Origin: JAXDLH01 sp034666705 | GTDB lineage: Bacteria > Chloroflexota > UBA6077 > SHYK01 | NCBI GenBank assembly: GCA_034666705.1 | Contig: JAXDLH010000502.1 | Location: 1-20,227 of the forward strand | Direction: 5' to 3' | DNA: 20,227 bases | Part shown: positions 1 to 7,586 of the stretch, in pieces | Numbering within the stretch: position 1 is the first letter of the stretch | Layout of the letters: every line of letters starts with the position of its first letter | Translations under genes and position numbers: made by a program | Notes under the pieces: generated by a model | Told to the model about the DNA's origin: nothing | The model's input: the letters and a program-made list of their open reading frames with translations, nothing else | Databases searched by the model: none

Positions 1-40
1 TGCCTCGCCCACAAGGCTTTGGGCGAGGCATGCCTCGCCC
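1..40. repeat. Palindromic GC-rich repeat element (REP-like)
   Basis: The 10-mer TGCCTCGCCC occurs at 1-10 and 31-40, with its reverse complement at 21-30. Positions 21-40 therefore form a perfect 20-bp palindrome, and 1-30 forms an alternative 10-bp stem with a 10-nt loop. It lies beyond the 3' end of the minus-strand dehydrogenase operon, so it could act as a terminator, but no T-tract follows. From memory, similar GGGCGAGGCATGCCTCGCCC elements recur between genes in Chloroflexota and cyanobacteria, so a dispersed repeat is the more likely reading. The element may continue past the left edge. Confidence 0.6.
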
Positions 41-59
41 CTACTGACCAACGTCGCGC

Positions 60-169
60 GAACCACCAGTGCAGGGAACCACCAGGGCCGGTACCCACCG
101 GCGCGGGCCCCGACGGTGCCGGGAACCAACGCCGGAGGAGCCACCGGCGCCGGGAACCACCGGTGCGGA
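60..169. repeat. Degenerate direct repeats, GGGAACCACC type
   Basis: GAACCACC or GGGAACCA(C/A)C recurs at about 60, 74, 121 and 152, and CCACCGGCGC recurs at 95 and 141. The first GGGAACCA pair is 47 bp apart and the CCACCGGCGC pair 46 bp apart, suggesting an imperfect duplicated unit followed by a shorter third copy. It fills most of the gap between the palindrome at 1-40 and the stop codon at 190. Function is unknown. Units are too unequal for CRISPR, and no credible coding sequence covers it. Confidence 0.5.
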
Positions 170-189
170 CCTCCGCTGTCGGCATAGCG

Positions 190-1389
190 CTACGCCTGCG
201 GGTCAACTGTCGGGACCTGGTGCGCGAGCTGGATCTCGCGGTGCTCGTGTGACGATTGCAGCATGGCGAGACACACCTCGAGCGTGGCTTTGGCCCACCG
301 CCCATGGTGCACCAGCGGTCGGCCGTCGGTCACCGCATAGTACAACTCGTCGATCACGTTGCCGCGGCCAGCCGTGCCGCGCCAGGGATTCGGCGGGATG
401 AGCTTGAGGCCCGCTGAGGTGTAGGCGAGCACGCCGTCTGCACCCAGGCGGAGATCCGCGTGCTTCGCGTTCACGATGAAGACTCCCAGCTCGCCTTGTA
501 ATAACGAGGCGCGGCCGCTGCGTTCCCGGACCACCGGCCGCTCTCCGCCGTAACCGGTGCTGATCCGCAGCGCTGTTTCCTCCTCGGGCGTTCGCACCCG
601 GGCGAGCTCCCGGCGTGCCACGCTGTACTGGTCGGCGTCCTTCGGGGCGCGACCAGCCGCGATCTCACCGGATTCGAGATGGTCGTAGCCGCTGTACGCG
701 AGGGTCGCCGCCGCGCCGTTCTCGAACTCAAGGAACGCGGTGTAACTTCCCTCCGTGGGGCGGCTCGGGTCGAGCACGAAGGTGGCAGCACGCACGCTGC
801 GGACGAGACCGCCGCCGATGAGGCGCGCGGCATCCACCTGATGGGGCACCTGATTGAACATGATGCCCCCGCCCAGCGCCGTGTCGAGCTCCTCTGGTCG
901 CCGCGGCCGGTACAGGAAGTCGGTGTAGGCGGTGGCGCCGATCATCCCGAGTCGGCCCAGCTCGCCACTGGCGACCATCTCCCGCATCTTGGCGACTGCC
1001 GGGTTGTAGCTCGCCGTATGGCCGACAACGAGCTGCACGCCTGCCTGCTCGGTTGCCGCGATCATACGGTCGCAATCGTCGAGCGTCAGCGCCATCGGTT
1101 TCTCGACGATGACGTGCTTGCCGTAGCGAGCGGCCATGATTGTCTGGTCTGCGTGGTACTCATGGGGCGTCGCAATGAAAACGGCGTCGATCTCGGAGCT
1201 GGCGCAGAGCGCCTCGGCGTCGCTGAACGCGAGACCGTCGAAATCTTCGACGAAGCGGTCCAGATGCTCACGATGCAGATCCGCCGCGGCGGTCACGCGG
1301 ACGTCAGGGTGCTTCGCCATCGCCGAGAGCATGCCGGACCCGGCTCGCCCGAGGCCGATAACGCCGAAGCGGAGCGTCTTCGTCTTCAT
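190..1389 (-). CDS. Gfo/Idh/MocA dehydrogenase, 4,5-dihydroxyphthalate dehydrogenase-like
   Basis: This is a 399-residue NAD(P)-dependent oxidoreductase. The N-terminal Rossmann fold has GLGRAG at residues 12-17. The family's catalytic EKP motif is at 96-98, and the C-terminal alpha/beta domain carries GGGIMFNQVPHQVD at 173-186, whose His183 is a likely substrate or catalytic residue. The stretch RPRRPEELDT (161-170) followed by the glycine-rich motif recalls Pht4-type dehydrogenases, which oxidise phthalate cis-4,5-dihydrodiol to 4,5-dihydroxyphthalate; that comparison is from memory. The ATG overlaps the stop of the upstream paralogue in an ATGA, so the two are translationally coupled. A Rieske oxygenase and a UbiD decarboxylase nearby support a role in aromatic degradation, but the substrate is inferred; sugar or inositol derivatives are the main alternative for this broad family. 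Confidence 0.85.
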   Translation of the reverse strand: MKTKTLRFGVIGLGRAGSGMLSAMAKHPDVRVTAAADLHREHLDRFVEDFDGLAFSDAEALCASSEIDAVFIATPHEYHADQTIMAARYGKHVIVEKPMALTLDDCDRMIAATEQAGVQLVVGHTASYNPAVAKMREMVASGELGRLGMIGATAYTDFLYRPRRPEELDTALGGGIMFNQVPHQVDAARLIGGGLVRSVRAATFVLDPSRPTEGSYTAFLEFENGAAATLAYSGYDHLESGEIAAGRAPKDADQYSVARRELARVRTPEEETALRISTGYGGERPVVRERSGRASLLQGELGVFIVNAKHADLRLGADGVLAYTSAGLKLIPPNPWRGTAGRGNVIDELYYAVTDGRPLVHHGRWAKATLEVCLAMLQSSHEHREIQLAHQVPTVDPQA

Positions 1390-2549
1390 ACCGGCGTCGC
1401 CACCTGGTAGCTCAGCGGCACCTCGCGCCCATCCTTTGACTCGAGAATCGCCAGAATGACCTCGAGCGTCGCCCGGCCCCAGCGGACGTCAGGAAACGCC
1501 GGTCGCCCGGTCGCGAGCGCCGTCGCCAGCTCTTGTAGCTCGGTCATCCGATCGAGATACGGTGGGCAGATGATCTCCTCACAGCCGTCGTCGGTGTAGA
1601 CGTACACCCCGTCTGGCGACTGGCGAAGCTCCCCGAACTCGCAGCTCACGATGGTGAGGCCGTAGATTGGCTGCCTGCGCGCGCGGCCCTCCCGCGGTGC
1701 CTGCTCGCGTCCCTCGTTCCGAGGCTTTGCATAGTAGGTGGCCGGATCCACGGGCCCGGTTCGCCGCTCTTGTTTGCGATAGGTGCCGGAGCTCGCCGTG
1801 CCACCCTCACCGATGCCCCACGTCAGGTCGGTGACGTTGAAGTAGCCGTAGCCGTACAGGTTGAGCGTGGCCGGGGCGCCGTTCGCGAACTCGAGCAACG
1901 CCGTGAAATTGCCTTCGGTCTCGAATGCCGGCTGCCAGCGGCCGGTGTAGGCACGCACGCTCTTCACGAGGCCGCCGCCGAGGCGGCGCACGATCTCGAT
2001 CTGGTGCGGGCCCTGGCGGAACAGAACCCCGCCGCCCTTCGTGGTATCGACCTCTGCGGCGAGCCGGGGGCTGCGCAGCCAGCCCTTATGGGTCAACGAG
2101 TTGATCCCGATGAGCCGGCCGAGCTTGCCGCTCGCGACGATCTCCCGCATCTTCACGATCGGCGCATCGCTCGCGTGCGAATGGACCACTAGCTGGACGC
2201 CGTTGCGCTCGACTGCCTCGACGATCCGGTGCGCCTCCTCGAGGGTGATCGCGATGGGCTTCTCCAAAATCACGTGCACGCCGTGTTCGGCGGCGGTGAT
2301 GGCGTTCTCCGCGTGAACCGGGCTTGGGGTTGCGATCCATACCGCATCGATCGCGCCGCTCGCACACATCGCCTCGAGGCTGTCGAACGTGCGCACGTCT
2401 GGATGGTCCTCGCCGAAGGCATCCAACGCATCGCGCCGGAGATCGGCGACCGCGGTCAGCTCCCCGCCCTCGAACGCCGCGAGGTCGGGCAACACCGAGC
2501 GCCCCTCATTGCCGATGCCTGCGATCCCGAAGCGCACGGGTCCAGCCAT
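1386..2549 (-). CDS. Gfo/Idh/MocA dehydrogenase, paralogue of the downstream gene
   Basis: This is a 387-residue oxidoreductase and the first gene of a two-gene minus-strand operon. GIGNEG (11-16) is the dinucleotide-binding loop and EKP lies at 96-98. GGGVLFRQGPHQIE (172-185) matches the GGGIMFNQVPHQVD motif of the downstream protein, with His182 equivalent to its His183. The ATG at 2549 is chosen because GGAGGT sits 6 nt upstream. An open frame extends further upstream to 2855, but it crosses the divergent gene and lacks family similarity. Relative to its partner it has a longer, Arg/Glu-rich insertion around residues 275-305. Both proteins keep the catalytic Lys and His, so both are probably active. 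Whether they form a hetero-oligomer or handle different stereoisomers cannot be told from sequence. Confidence 0.85.
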   Translation of the reverse strand: MAGPVRFGIAGIGNEGRSVLPDLAAFEGGELTAVADLRRDALDAFGEDHPDVRTFDSLEAMCASGAIDAVWIATPSPVHAENAITAAEHGVHVILEKPIAITLEEAHRIVEAVERNGVQLVVHSHASDAPIVKMREIVASGKLGRLIGINSLTHKGWLRSPRLAAEVDTTKGGGVLFRQGPHQIEIVRRLGGGLVKSVRAYTGRWQPAFETEGNFTALLEFANGAPATLNLYGYGYFNVTDLTWGIGEGGTASSGTYRKQERRTGPVDPATYYAKPRNEGREQAPREGRARRQPIYGLTIVSCEFGELRQSPDGVYVYTDDGCEEIICPPYLDRMTELQELATALATGRPAFPDVRWGRATLEVILAILESKDGREVPLSYQVATPV

Positions 2550-2688
2550 TGCACCACCTCCAAATAGTTCGAACATGATACTGGCGGTCCGGCTCGCGTG
2601 CGGGTATGCTGGCGCACGAAAGAGGGCGCGGTCACTGCGCCATCGAGAAAGCGTCATCGGGCAAGCTTTATTGAAGAAGGAGACCGGA
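2550..2688. promoter_or_regulatory. Divergent intergenic region with probable back-to-back promoters
   Basis: These 139 bp separate two divergent start codons and must carry control elements for the dehydrogenase pair (minus) and the substrate-binding protein (plus). Possible -10 hexamers are TATGCT at 2605-2610 on the plus strand and TATCAT at 2580-2575 on the minus strand, but neither has a convincing -35 partner. AAGGAG at 2677-2682 is the plus-strand ribosome binding site. I see no clear palindromic operator. Confidence 0.4.
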
Positions 2689-4425
2689 ATGCGGCGAATG
2701 CCGTCCCGCAACCTGCACGCATCATTCGTCGCCTTGCTGCTTGTGTTGACTGCGTGCAGCTCGGCAGGTCCCGCAGCCCCCGGTGGCGCTCCCCCAGCGA
2801 GCTCGTCCCAGGGCACCGGCGCCTCGGCACCCGCAGCGCGTAAGACGCTCACCATTGCCTACGTGCAGGAGCCGCCGAACGTCGAGGGCTTCTCAGGCGA
2901 GGCTGGCCGCGGCGGTTCCGGCCCAATCAAGTACATGGTGCATGACTACCTCGTGCAGGAGGACGACCGACCGGGCTACGAGCCGCACCTCGCCGTCGAG
3001 GCGCCGTCTACCGATAAGGGCACGTGGAAGCTGAACTCGGACGGCACGATGGACATGACGTGGACGCTGCGGCCGAACATCAAATGGCACGACGGCACGC
3101 CGTTCACCTCCGCCGACCTGGTCTTCTCCTTCGGTGTGTACAAGGACCCGAATCTGCCGTCGCCGTTCTCCTCGACGCTGCGCTTGATGGAGTCGGCCGC
3201 CGCGCCGGATCCACAAACGTTCACGACGCACTGGGCGCAGACTTACCCGTTTGCCTTCCAGGCGGAAGGGCTCGTGCCGCTGCCCAAACACCTTTTGGAA
3301 GATCTCTACACCCGTGACAAGGACGCATTCGTCAACAGCGGCTACTTCAACCACGATTGGGTCGGCCTCGGCCCATACCGGATCTCGAAGTGGGATGCTG
3401 GGTCCCAGCTCGAGCTGACCCGCTTCGACGACTACTACGCGACGCGTCCGCCGTTCGACGCGGTGAACGTGAGGTTCATTGGCGACGGCAACACCATGCT
3501 TGCCAACATCCTGTCGGGCGCGGTGGACGTGGTCTTGCCGCCCAGCGTGGATCTCGGCACCGCGCTGAATCTCAGGCAGCGCTGGGAAGGCACTGGCAAC
3601 CAGGTAATCGTCGCTCCCACCGGTCGCATGCATTTCATGGAGATTCAGCATCGACCGGAGTACGCGAAGCCGACGAACGGGCTGACGAACCAACTGGTGC
3701 GCCAGGCATTCGTCTACGCTACCGACCGCCAGGCGCTGGTCGACCTGAGCACCCAGGGGATCGGCCAGGTCGCCGACAGCTACGCCCGACCCGCGGACCC
3801 GTTCCGCTCGGCAGTGGACTCCGCCGTCGTGCAGTATCCGTACGATCCCGCGCGCGCGCAGCAATTGCTGACCCAAGCCGGCTGGGTGAAGGGTGCAGAT
3901 AGTGTGCTCGTGAGCCAGCAGACTGGCGAGCGCTTCGAATCCGAGCTGTGGGGGCGCCAGGCTGCGGGGGGCCAGGAGCGGGAGCCCGCCATCGTGTCCG
4001 ACCTATGGGGCAAGGTGGGCGCCAAGATGACACCGTTCGTGATCCCGCCGGTGCGCGAGAGCGACCGTGAGTTCCAGGCGACGTTGCCGACGATCATCAT
4101 CTCGAGCAACCTCGGACCGGAAGAGTGGTACATGGCGCGGCTCAACTCACGGAACATCGCCTCCGCGGCTGACCGCTGGACCGGACGCAATAAGCTTGGC
4201 TACAGCAATCCGCGGGTGGACCAGCTCGTCGACCAGCTTCAGGTGACGATCGACCCAACGCAGCGCAACGATTTGCACCGCCAGCTTATCCAGTTAGAGA
4301 CGAGCGACGTGGCGTACATCCCGCTGTACTGGGAGGTGCTGCCGGTGCTGGCGCTCAAGGGCGTGAAAATCCCGCCGAACAGCAACCGCACCGGCTCCAA
4401 CTTCGTCGCCTGGGACCGCGAGTGA
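2689..4425 (+). CDS. ABC transporter substrate-binding lipoprotein, family 5
   Basis: This is a 578-residue extracytoplasmic solute-binding protein of the peptide/nickel (SBP_bac_5, DppA/OppA-like) family. The signal peptide ends in the lipobox LTAC, so Cys23 would be lipidated. A Ser/Ala/Pro-rich linker follows (24-50), then the binding domain. The family-5 signature lies around 125-148 (W-x-L-R-P-N-I-K-W-H-D-G). The ATG at 2689 is preferred because AAGGAG lies 6 nt upstream and it yields a proper signal peptide; the frame remains open further upstream. No ABC permease or ATPase follows, so the transporter partners are encoded elsewhere. A Rieske oxygenase and a UbiD decarboxylase follow on the same strand, hinting that the ligand may be their aromatic substrate, but family-5 proteins bind many ligands and the specificity is a guess. 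It is paralogous to the protein at 18718-20227. Confidence 0.9.
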   Translation: MRRMPSRNLHASFVALLLVLTACSSAGPAAPGGAPPASSSQGTGASAPAARKTLTIAYVQEPPNVEGFSGEAGRGGSGPIKYMVHDYLVQEDDRPGYEPHLAVEAPSTDKGTWKLNSDGTMDMTWTLRPNIKWHDGTPFTSADLVFSFGVYKDPNLPSPFSSTLRLMESAAAPDPQTFTTHWAQTYPFAFQAEGLVPLPKHLLEDLYTRDKDAFVNSGYFNHDWVGLGPYRISKWDAGSQLELTRFDDYYATRPPFDAVNVRFIGDGNTMLANILSGAVDVVLPPSVDLGTALNLRQRWEGTGNQVIVAPTGRMHFMEIQHRPEYAKPTNGLTNQLVRQAFVYATDRQALVDLSTQGIGQVADSYARPADPFRSAVDSAVVQYPYDPARAQQLLTQAGWVKGADSVLVSQQTGERFESELWGRQAAGGQEREPAIVSDLWGKVGAKMTPFVIPPVRESDREFQATLPTIIISSNLGPEEWYMARLNSRNIASAADRWTGRNKLGYSNPRVDQLVDQLQVTIDPTQRNDLHRQLIQLETSDVAYIPLYWEVLPVLALKGVKIPPNSNRTGSNFVAWDRE

Positions 4426-4548
4426 GCACGAAACCCGCCACCATCGGGCGATTGCCGTCATGGTCGTCCAGGCAGAATGAGGAGCCAGTCACCGTATCAT
4501 AGGGGCGATGGTTTCCTCGGTAGTGCCCGGGGGATCGCCACCTCCTCG

Positions 4549-4578
4549 TTGACACTACCAGCAGGGCAGAGGTAAAGC
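4549..4578 (+). promoter_or_regulatory. Candidate promoter before the Rieske gene
   Basis: A consensus -35 TTGACA lies at 4549-4554 with a weak -10 (TAAAGC, 4573-4578) after an 18-bp spacer. It lies in the 171-bp gap 4426-4596. The transcription start would fall almost on the ribosome binding site AAAGGAG (4584-4590), leaving an unusually short leader, which counts against it. An inverted repeat GGTAGTG (4519-4525) / CACTACC (4553-4559) overlaps the -35 and could be an operator. No terminator-like hairpin follows the upstream gene, so read-through is also possible. Confidence 0.3.
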
Positions 4579-4596
4579 AATCGAAAGGAGAGACGT

Positions 4597-5928
4597 ATGG
4601 TATTTCGCAACGAAGAAGAAGAAGAGCTGATCCGCGTCGGCCCCGGAACCCCCTCCGGAGAGGTGTTCCGTCGCTACTGGCTCCCGGTCGAATGCTCGGC
4701 CAATCTTGGTCGGGGCCTGGCGAACAACCCGGTGCGGGTGACGATGCTCGGCGAGCATCTGGTGCTCTTCCGTGACTCGTCCGGCAAGCCGGGCTTGCTC
4801 GGCGAGCATTGCAGCCACCGTGGCACCTCCCTGTACTACGGCCGGGTAGAGGACAACGGCCTGCGCTGTCTGTACCACGGTTGGCTCTATGCGCGGGACG
4901 GCTCCTGCCTGGAGACGCCGGCCGAGCCGCCCGAGAGTTTCTTCAAGATGACCGTGAAGCACACGTCGTACCCGTGTGTCGAGATCGGCGGCCTGATCTT
5001 TACCTACATGGGGCCGCCGGACAAGCAGCCGGATTTCCCGCACTACAATCAGCTCTTCGCGACTGCCGGCGTGCGTGTCGTCGGCAACGGCGGCTACACC
5101 GAGCAGTGCAACGTGTTCCAGGCGCTGCACGACAACAACATGGATCCGTGGCACGGCGAGATCGCCCACGGCTGGTACCGTGGCAAGACGCCGACCACCA
5201 CGATGCACCATGGCCGCGATGGTGAGCCGGCGACGCAGATCAAGTTCGAGCGCACCGGCTGGGGCACGCGGATGATCGTGATCAAGAGCACGAAAACTCC
5301 GGGCCGCTACTCGTATCACGAGACGCACACCGTGTGGCCGACCCAGCGCTGCAACCAGGAATACGGGAAGTCCATGAAGTGGGCCGTGCCGGTCGACGAC
5401 TACAACACGCGGTGGTTCACGGTTGACTTCTATCCATTCGACGAGAATGGCCAGGCTACTGCGGAGGCGACCCGGGCCCAAGCTGGCCGCTTCAATATTG
5501 GGCACGCCGAGAACCTGCCGAAGGACTGGGCGGCGCAGGTCGGCCACTGGTGGAACCTCGGCCACCCCTGGCGCCAGGGCAATATCTGGGAGGACGAGGT
5601 CGCGCAGCAGACCCAGGGCCCGGTGGAGCGGCACTTCCTCCCAGACTGGGAGAAGTGGCGCCTCGCAACCAGCGATCGCGGCTTGCTGCTGAACCGCGAG
5701 GTGTGGCGCGAGCAGATGGAGCGCGTCCAGCAGGGCCTCGACCCAATCGGCGTCACCCGCGGCGGAGACACGGAGACGCTGGTCCGTATCCCATCGGACA
5801 ACATCCACGACCTGACGTGGGATGAGGCGATGCGCCTCTTCAATACGTCGCCAGAAGCGCGTGCCGAGATGCTCGGGCAGGAGCCCGAATGGTTGCTCGC
5901 CAAGCCCAAGGGTCGCGGCACCGACTGA
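4597..5928 (+). CDS. Rieske non-heme iron oxygenase, phthalate 4,5-dioxygenase-like alpha subunit
   Basis: This is a 443-residue terminal oxygenase of the aromatic-ring-hydroxylating family. The Rieske [2Fe-2S] site is Cys72-x-His74 and Cys91-x2-His94 (CSH ... CLYH). The mononuclear iron site appears as Asp183, His186 and His191 within HDNNMDPWHGEIAH, where the Asp would bridge Rieske and iron centres of neighbouring subunits. The opening LIRVGPGTPSGEVFRRYW and the segment NGLRCLYHGWLY strongly recall phthalate 4,5-dioxygenase oxygenase (Pht3/OphA2) and related single-subunit enzymes; this is from memory of the family. AAAGGAG 6 nt upstream fixes the ATG. No beta subunit, ferredoxin or reductase gene lies nearby, so electrons must come from a reductase encoded elsewhere. 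Downstream UbiD and divergent dehydrogenases fit an aromatic pathway. Demethylase or other monooxygenase activity is a real alternative. Confidence 0.88.
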   Translation: MVFRNEEEEELIRVGPGTPSGEVFRRYWLPVECSANLGRGLANNPVRVTMLGEHLVLFRDSSGKPGLLGEHCSHRGTSLYYGRVEDNGLRCLYHGWLYARDGSCLETPAEPPESFFKMTVKHTSYPCVEIGGLIFTYMGPPDKQPDFPHYNQLFATAGVRVVGNGGYTEQCNVFQALHDNNMDPWHGEIAHGWYRGKTPTTTMHHGRDGEPATQIKFERTGWGTRMIVIKSTKTPGRYSYHETHTVWPTQRCNQEYGKSMKWAVPVDDYNTRWFTVDFYPFDENGQATAEATRAQAGRFNIGHAENLPKDWAAQVGHWWNLGHPWRQGNIWEDEVAQQTQGPVERHFLPDWEKWRLATSDRGLLLNREVWREQMERVQQGLDPIGVTRGGDTETLVRIPSDNIHDLTWDEAMRLFNTSPEARAEMLGQEPEWLLAKPKGRGTD

Positions 5929-5934
5929 TTCTCC

Positions 5935-5994
5935 GGCCCGCCAGATTCCGTCTGGGCCTGCGAGGGCGTCAGAACGAGCGGAATCTGGCGGGCC
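5935..5994. repeat. Perfect 16-bp inverted repeat after the Rieske gene
   Basis: Arm GGCCCGCCAGATTCCG (5935-5950) is followed by its exact reverse complement at 5979-5994, with a 28-nt spacer. It begins 6 nt after the Rieske stop codon, inside the 195-bp gap before the UbiD gene. It could be a terminator or mRNA-stabilising hairpin, but the loop is large and no T-tract follows. The rest of the gap (5995-6123) shows only the UbiD ribosome binding site. Confidence 0.6.
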
Positions 5995-6123
5995 CCCTCG
6001 AGCGTCACTCCCAAACGCCTGCCCCCACGTTCTCCGGCCGGATCCCCTCCGGCATCCTGGTTGCGGTGGCTCGGATGAGGCGCCCGCCAGCCGCGAAAAC
6101 CCATCGGAACGTGGAGTGATGCA

Positions 6124-7539
6124 ATGCCCAAAGATCTGCGCTCATTTGTCGACGAGCTCGCCGAGCGGCGGCCCGACGAGCTGAAGATGGTCAGTGAGCC
6201 TGTCGATCCACGGTTCGGCATGACCGCCGTGGCGGCGGCCCTCGAACGGCGCGGCCAGTTTCCGGCGCTGTACTTCCAGCACGTGCGTGGGAGCGAGCTC
6301 CCGGCCGTGGTGAACCTCACGGCCAGCTACGAGCGGCTCGCGATGGCGCTGGGCACGACGCAGCACGAGATGGTCTCGGTCTACTCGCAGCGCCAGGCGA
6401 AGCCGATCCCGCCGAGGATCGTCGAGGACGCGCCTGTCAAAGAGGTGATCTGGACCGGCGCTGACGCAGACCTCACCCGGCTGCCGATCCCTACCCACAA
6501 CGAGCTGGATGGCGGCCCTTACCTCACCGCCGCCAGCCTCGTCACCCGTCATCCCGAGACCGGCATCATGAACGTCGGCCTCTACCGCCACCAGGTCTAC
6601 GGTCCGCAGGAGATGGGCGTCTGGTTCATCACTGGCCATCACGGTCAATACATCCACCAGGCCTGCGAGGCCCTGAACCGGCCCATGCCCGTCGCGATCA
6701 GTATCGGGCACCATCCGGCCGTCATCATGGGCGCGGTCTCGCGTATCCCCGGCATGGGTGGCGAGTATGACGAGGCCGGCGGTCTCCTCGGCGAGCCCTT
6801 GGAGCTCGTCAAATGCGAGACGAACGATCTGCTCGTACCCGCTCGCGCGGAGATCGTGATCGAAGGAGTGATCGAGCCCGGGGTGCGGCGGGAGGAGGGC
6901 CCGTTCGCCGAGTGGCCGGGCCTCTATACCGAGCACGGACCGAAGCCGGTGATCAAGGTCCTGGCGATCACCATGCGGCGCGATGCGGTCTTCTACGACG
7001 TGTTCGCCGGCCACCGCGAGCACCAGGTGCTCGGCAGCCTGCCACGCATGGGAAGCATCTACAGTCGGGTCAAGGACGCGGTGCCCGGCGTGAAGGCGGT
7101 GAACGTGCCGGCCCACGTGCGGATGCACTGCTACATCTCCTTCACCAAGCGCAATGAGGCGGAGGCGAAGAAGGCAGCGCTCGCCGCACTCCTGACCGAG
7201 CCGGAGAACCTCAAGACCATCGTGCTCGTGGACGACGACATCGACGTATTCAACGAGCCGGAGGTGATGTGGGCGATCGGCACCCGCTTCGCGGCGGACC
7301 GCGACCTGCACCTCATTCCGGGGTGGTCCGGCCCCGGTGGGCTCATTCCCACTAGCTGGGAGTACTTCCCGGATGGGCACAAGGAGCCGAAGATGGTCAC
7401 CGCGATGATCATCGACGCCACGAAGCCGCTGCCGCCGGCGCCCTTCCCACCGCGCGTGGCCGTGCCGGCGGCGGCCGTGGATGCCGTAGATCTCGAGGCA
7501 ATCCTCAAGCCGTTCAACGGAGCGGATGGCCCTCGTTAG
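6124..7539 (+). CDS. UbiD-family prFMN-dependent (de)carboxylase
   Basis: This 471-residue protein belongs to the UbiD/Fdc1/AroY family, which reversibly decarboxylates aromatic or unsaturated acids with prenylated FMN. The expected active site is visible. Asn150 and Arg155 in MNVGLYRHQ match Fdc1 Asn168/Arg173, and His173 in GHHG matches the conserved cofactor-site His. Glu258 and Glu263 in EGPFAE match the catalytic pair Glu277/Glu282. The conserved segment LVKCETNDLLVPARAEIVIE precedes it, and length is normal for the family. GGAG lies 7 nt before the ATG. Lying downstream of a Rieske oxygenase, it could decarboxylate a hydroxylated aromatic acid; this is inference. No UbiX prenyltransferase or CoA ligase gene is in the window, so an anaerobic phthaloyl-CoA role is less likely. 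Confidence 0.9.
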   Translation: MPKDLRSFVDELAERRPDELKMVSEPVDPRFGMTAVAAALERRGQFPALYFQHVRGSELPAVVNLTASYERLAMALGTTQHEMVSVYSQRQAKPIPPRIVEDAPVKEVIWTGADADLTRLPIPTHNELDGGPYLTAASLVTRHPETGIMNVGLYRHQVYGPQEMGVWFITGHHGQYIHQACEALNRPMPVAISIGHHPAVIMGAVSRIPGMGGEYDEAGGLLGEPLELVKCETNDLLVPARAEIVIEGVIEPGVRREEGPFAEWPGLYTEHGPKPVIKVLAITMRRDAVFYDVFAGHREHQVLGSLPRMGSIYSRVKDAVPGVKAVNVPAHVRMHCYISFTKRNEAEAKKAALAALLTEPENLKTIVLVDDDIDVFNEPEVMWAIGTRFAADRDLHLIPGWSGPGGLIPTSWEYFPDGHKEPKMVTAMIIDATKPLPPAPFPPRVAVPAAAVDAVDLEAILKPFNGADGPR

Positions 7540-7586
7540 TCGTGCGCCCTTTTTCAGGACGAGCCGAGGATCAGCTTGGGTGCGAC

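Noticed and set aside
60..169. Possible CRISPR-like array
   Set aside because: Units are degenerate and unevenly spaced, spacers are absent and no cas gene is present.
2389..2688. 100-codon upstream extension of the first substrate-binding protein
   Set aside because: It overlaps the divergent dehydrogenase gene and would bury the signal peptide; the ATG at 2689 has a good ribosome binding site.
4555..5808. A long open frame antisense to the Rieske gene
   Set aside because: The sense strand has intact Rieske and mononuclear iron motifs and a ribosome binding site; the antisense product looks like composition-driven sequence.
6124..7539. UbiD as an anaerobic phthaloyl-CoA decarboxylase
   Set aside because: No CoA ligase or CoA transferase is nearby, and the neighbouring Rieske oxygenase needs oxygen, so a free-acid substrate is more plausible.
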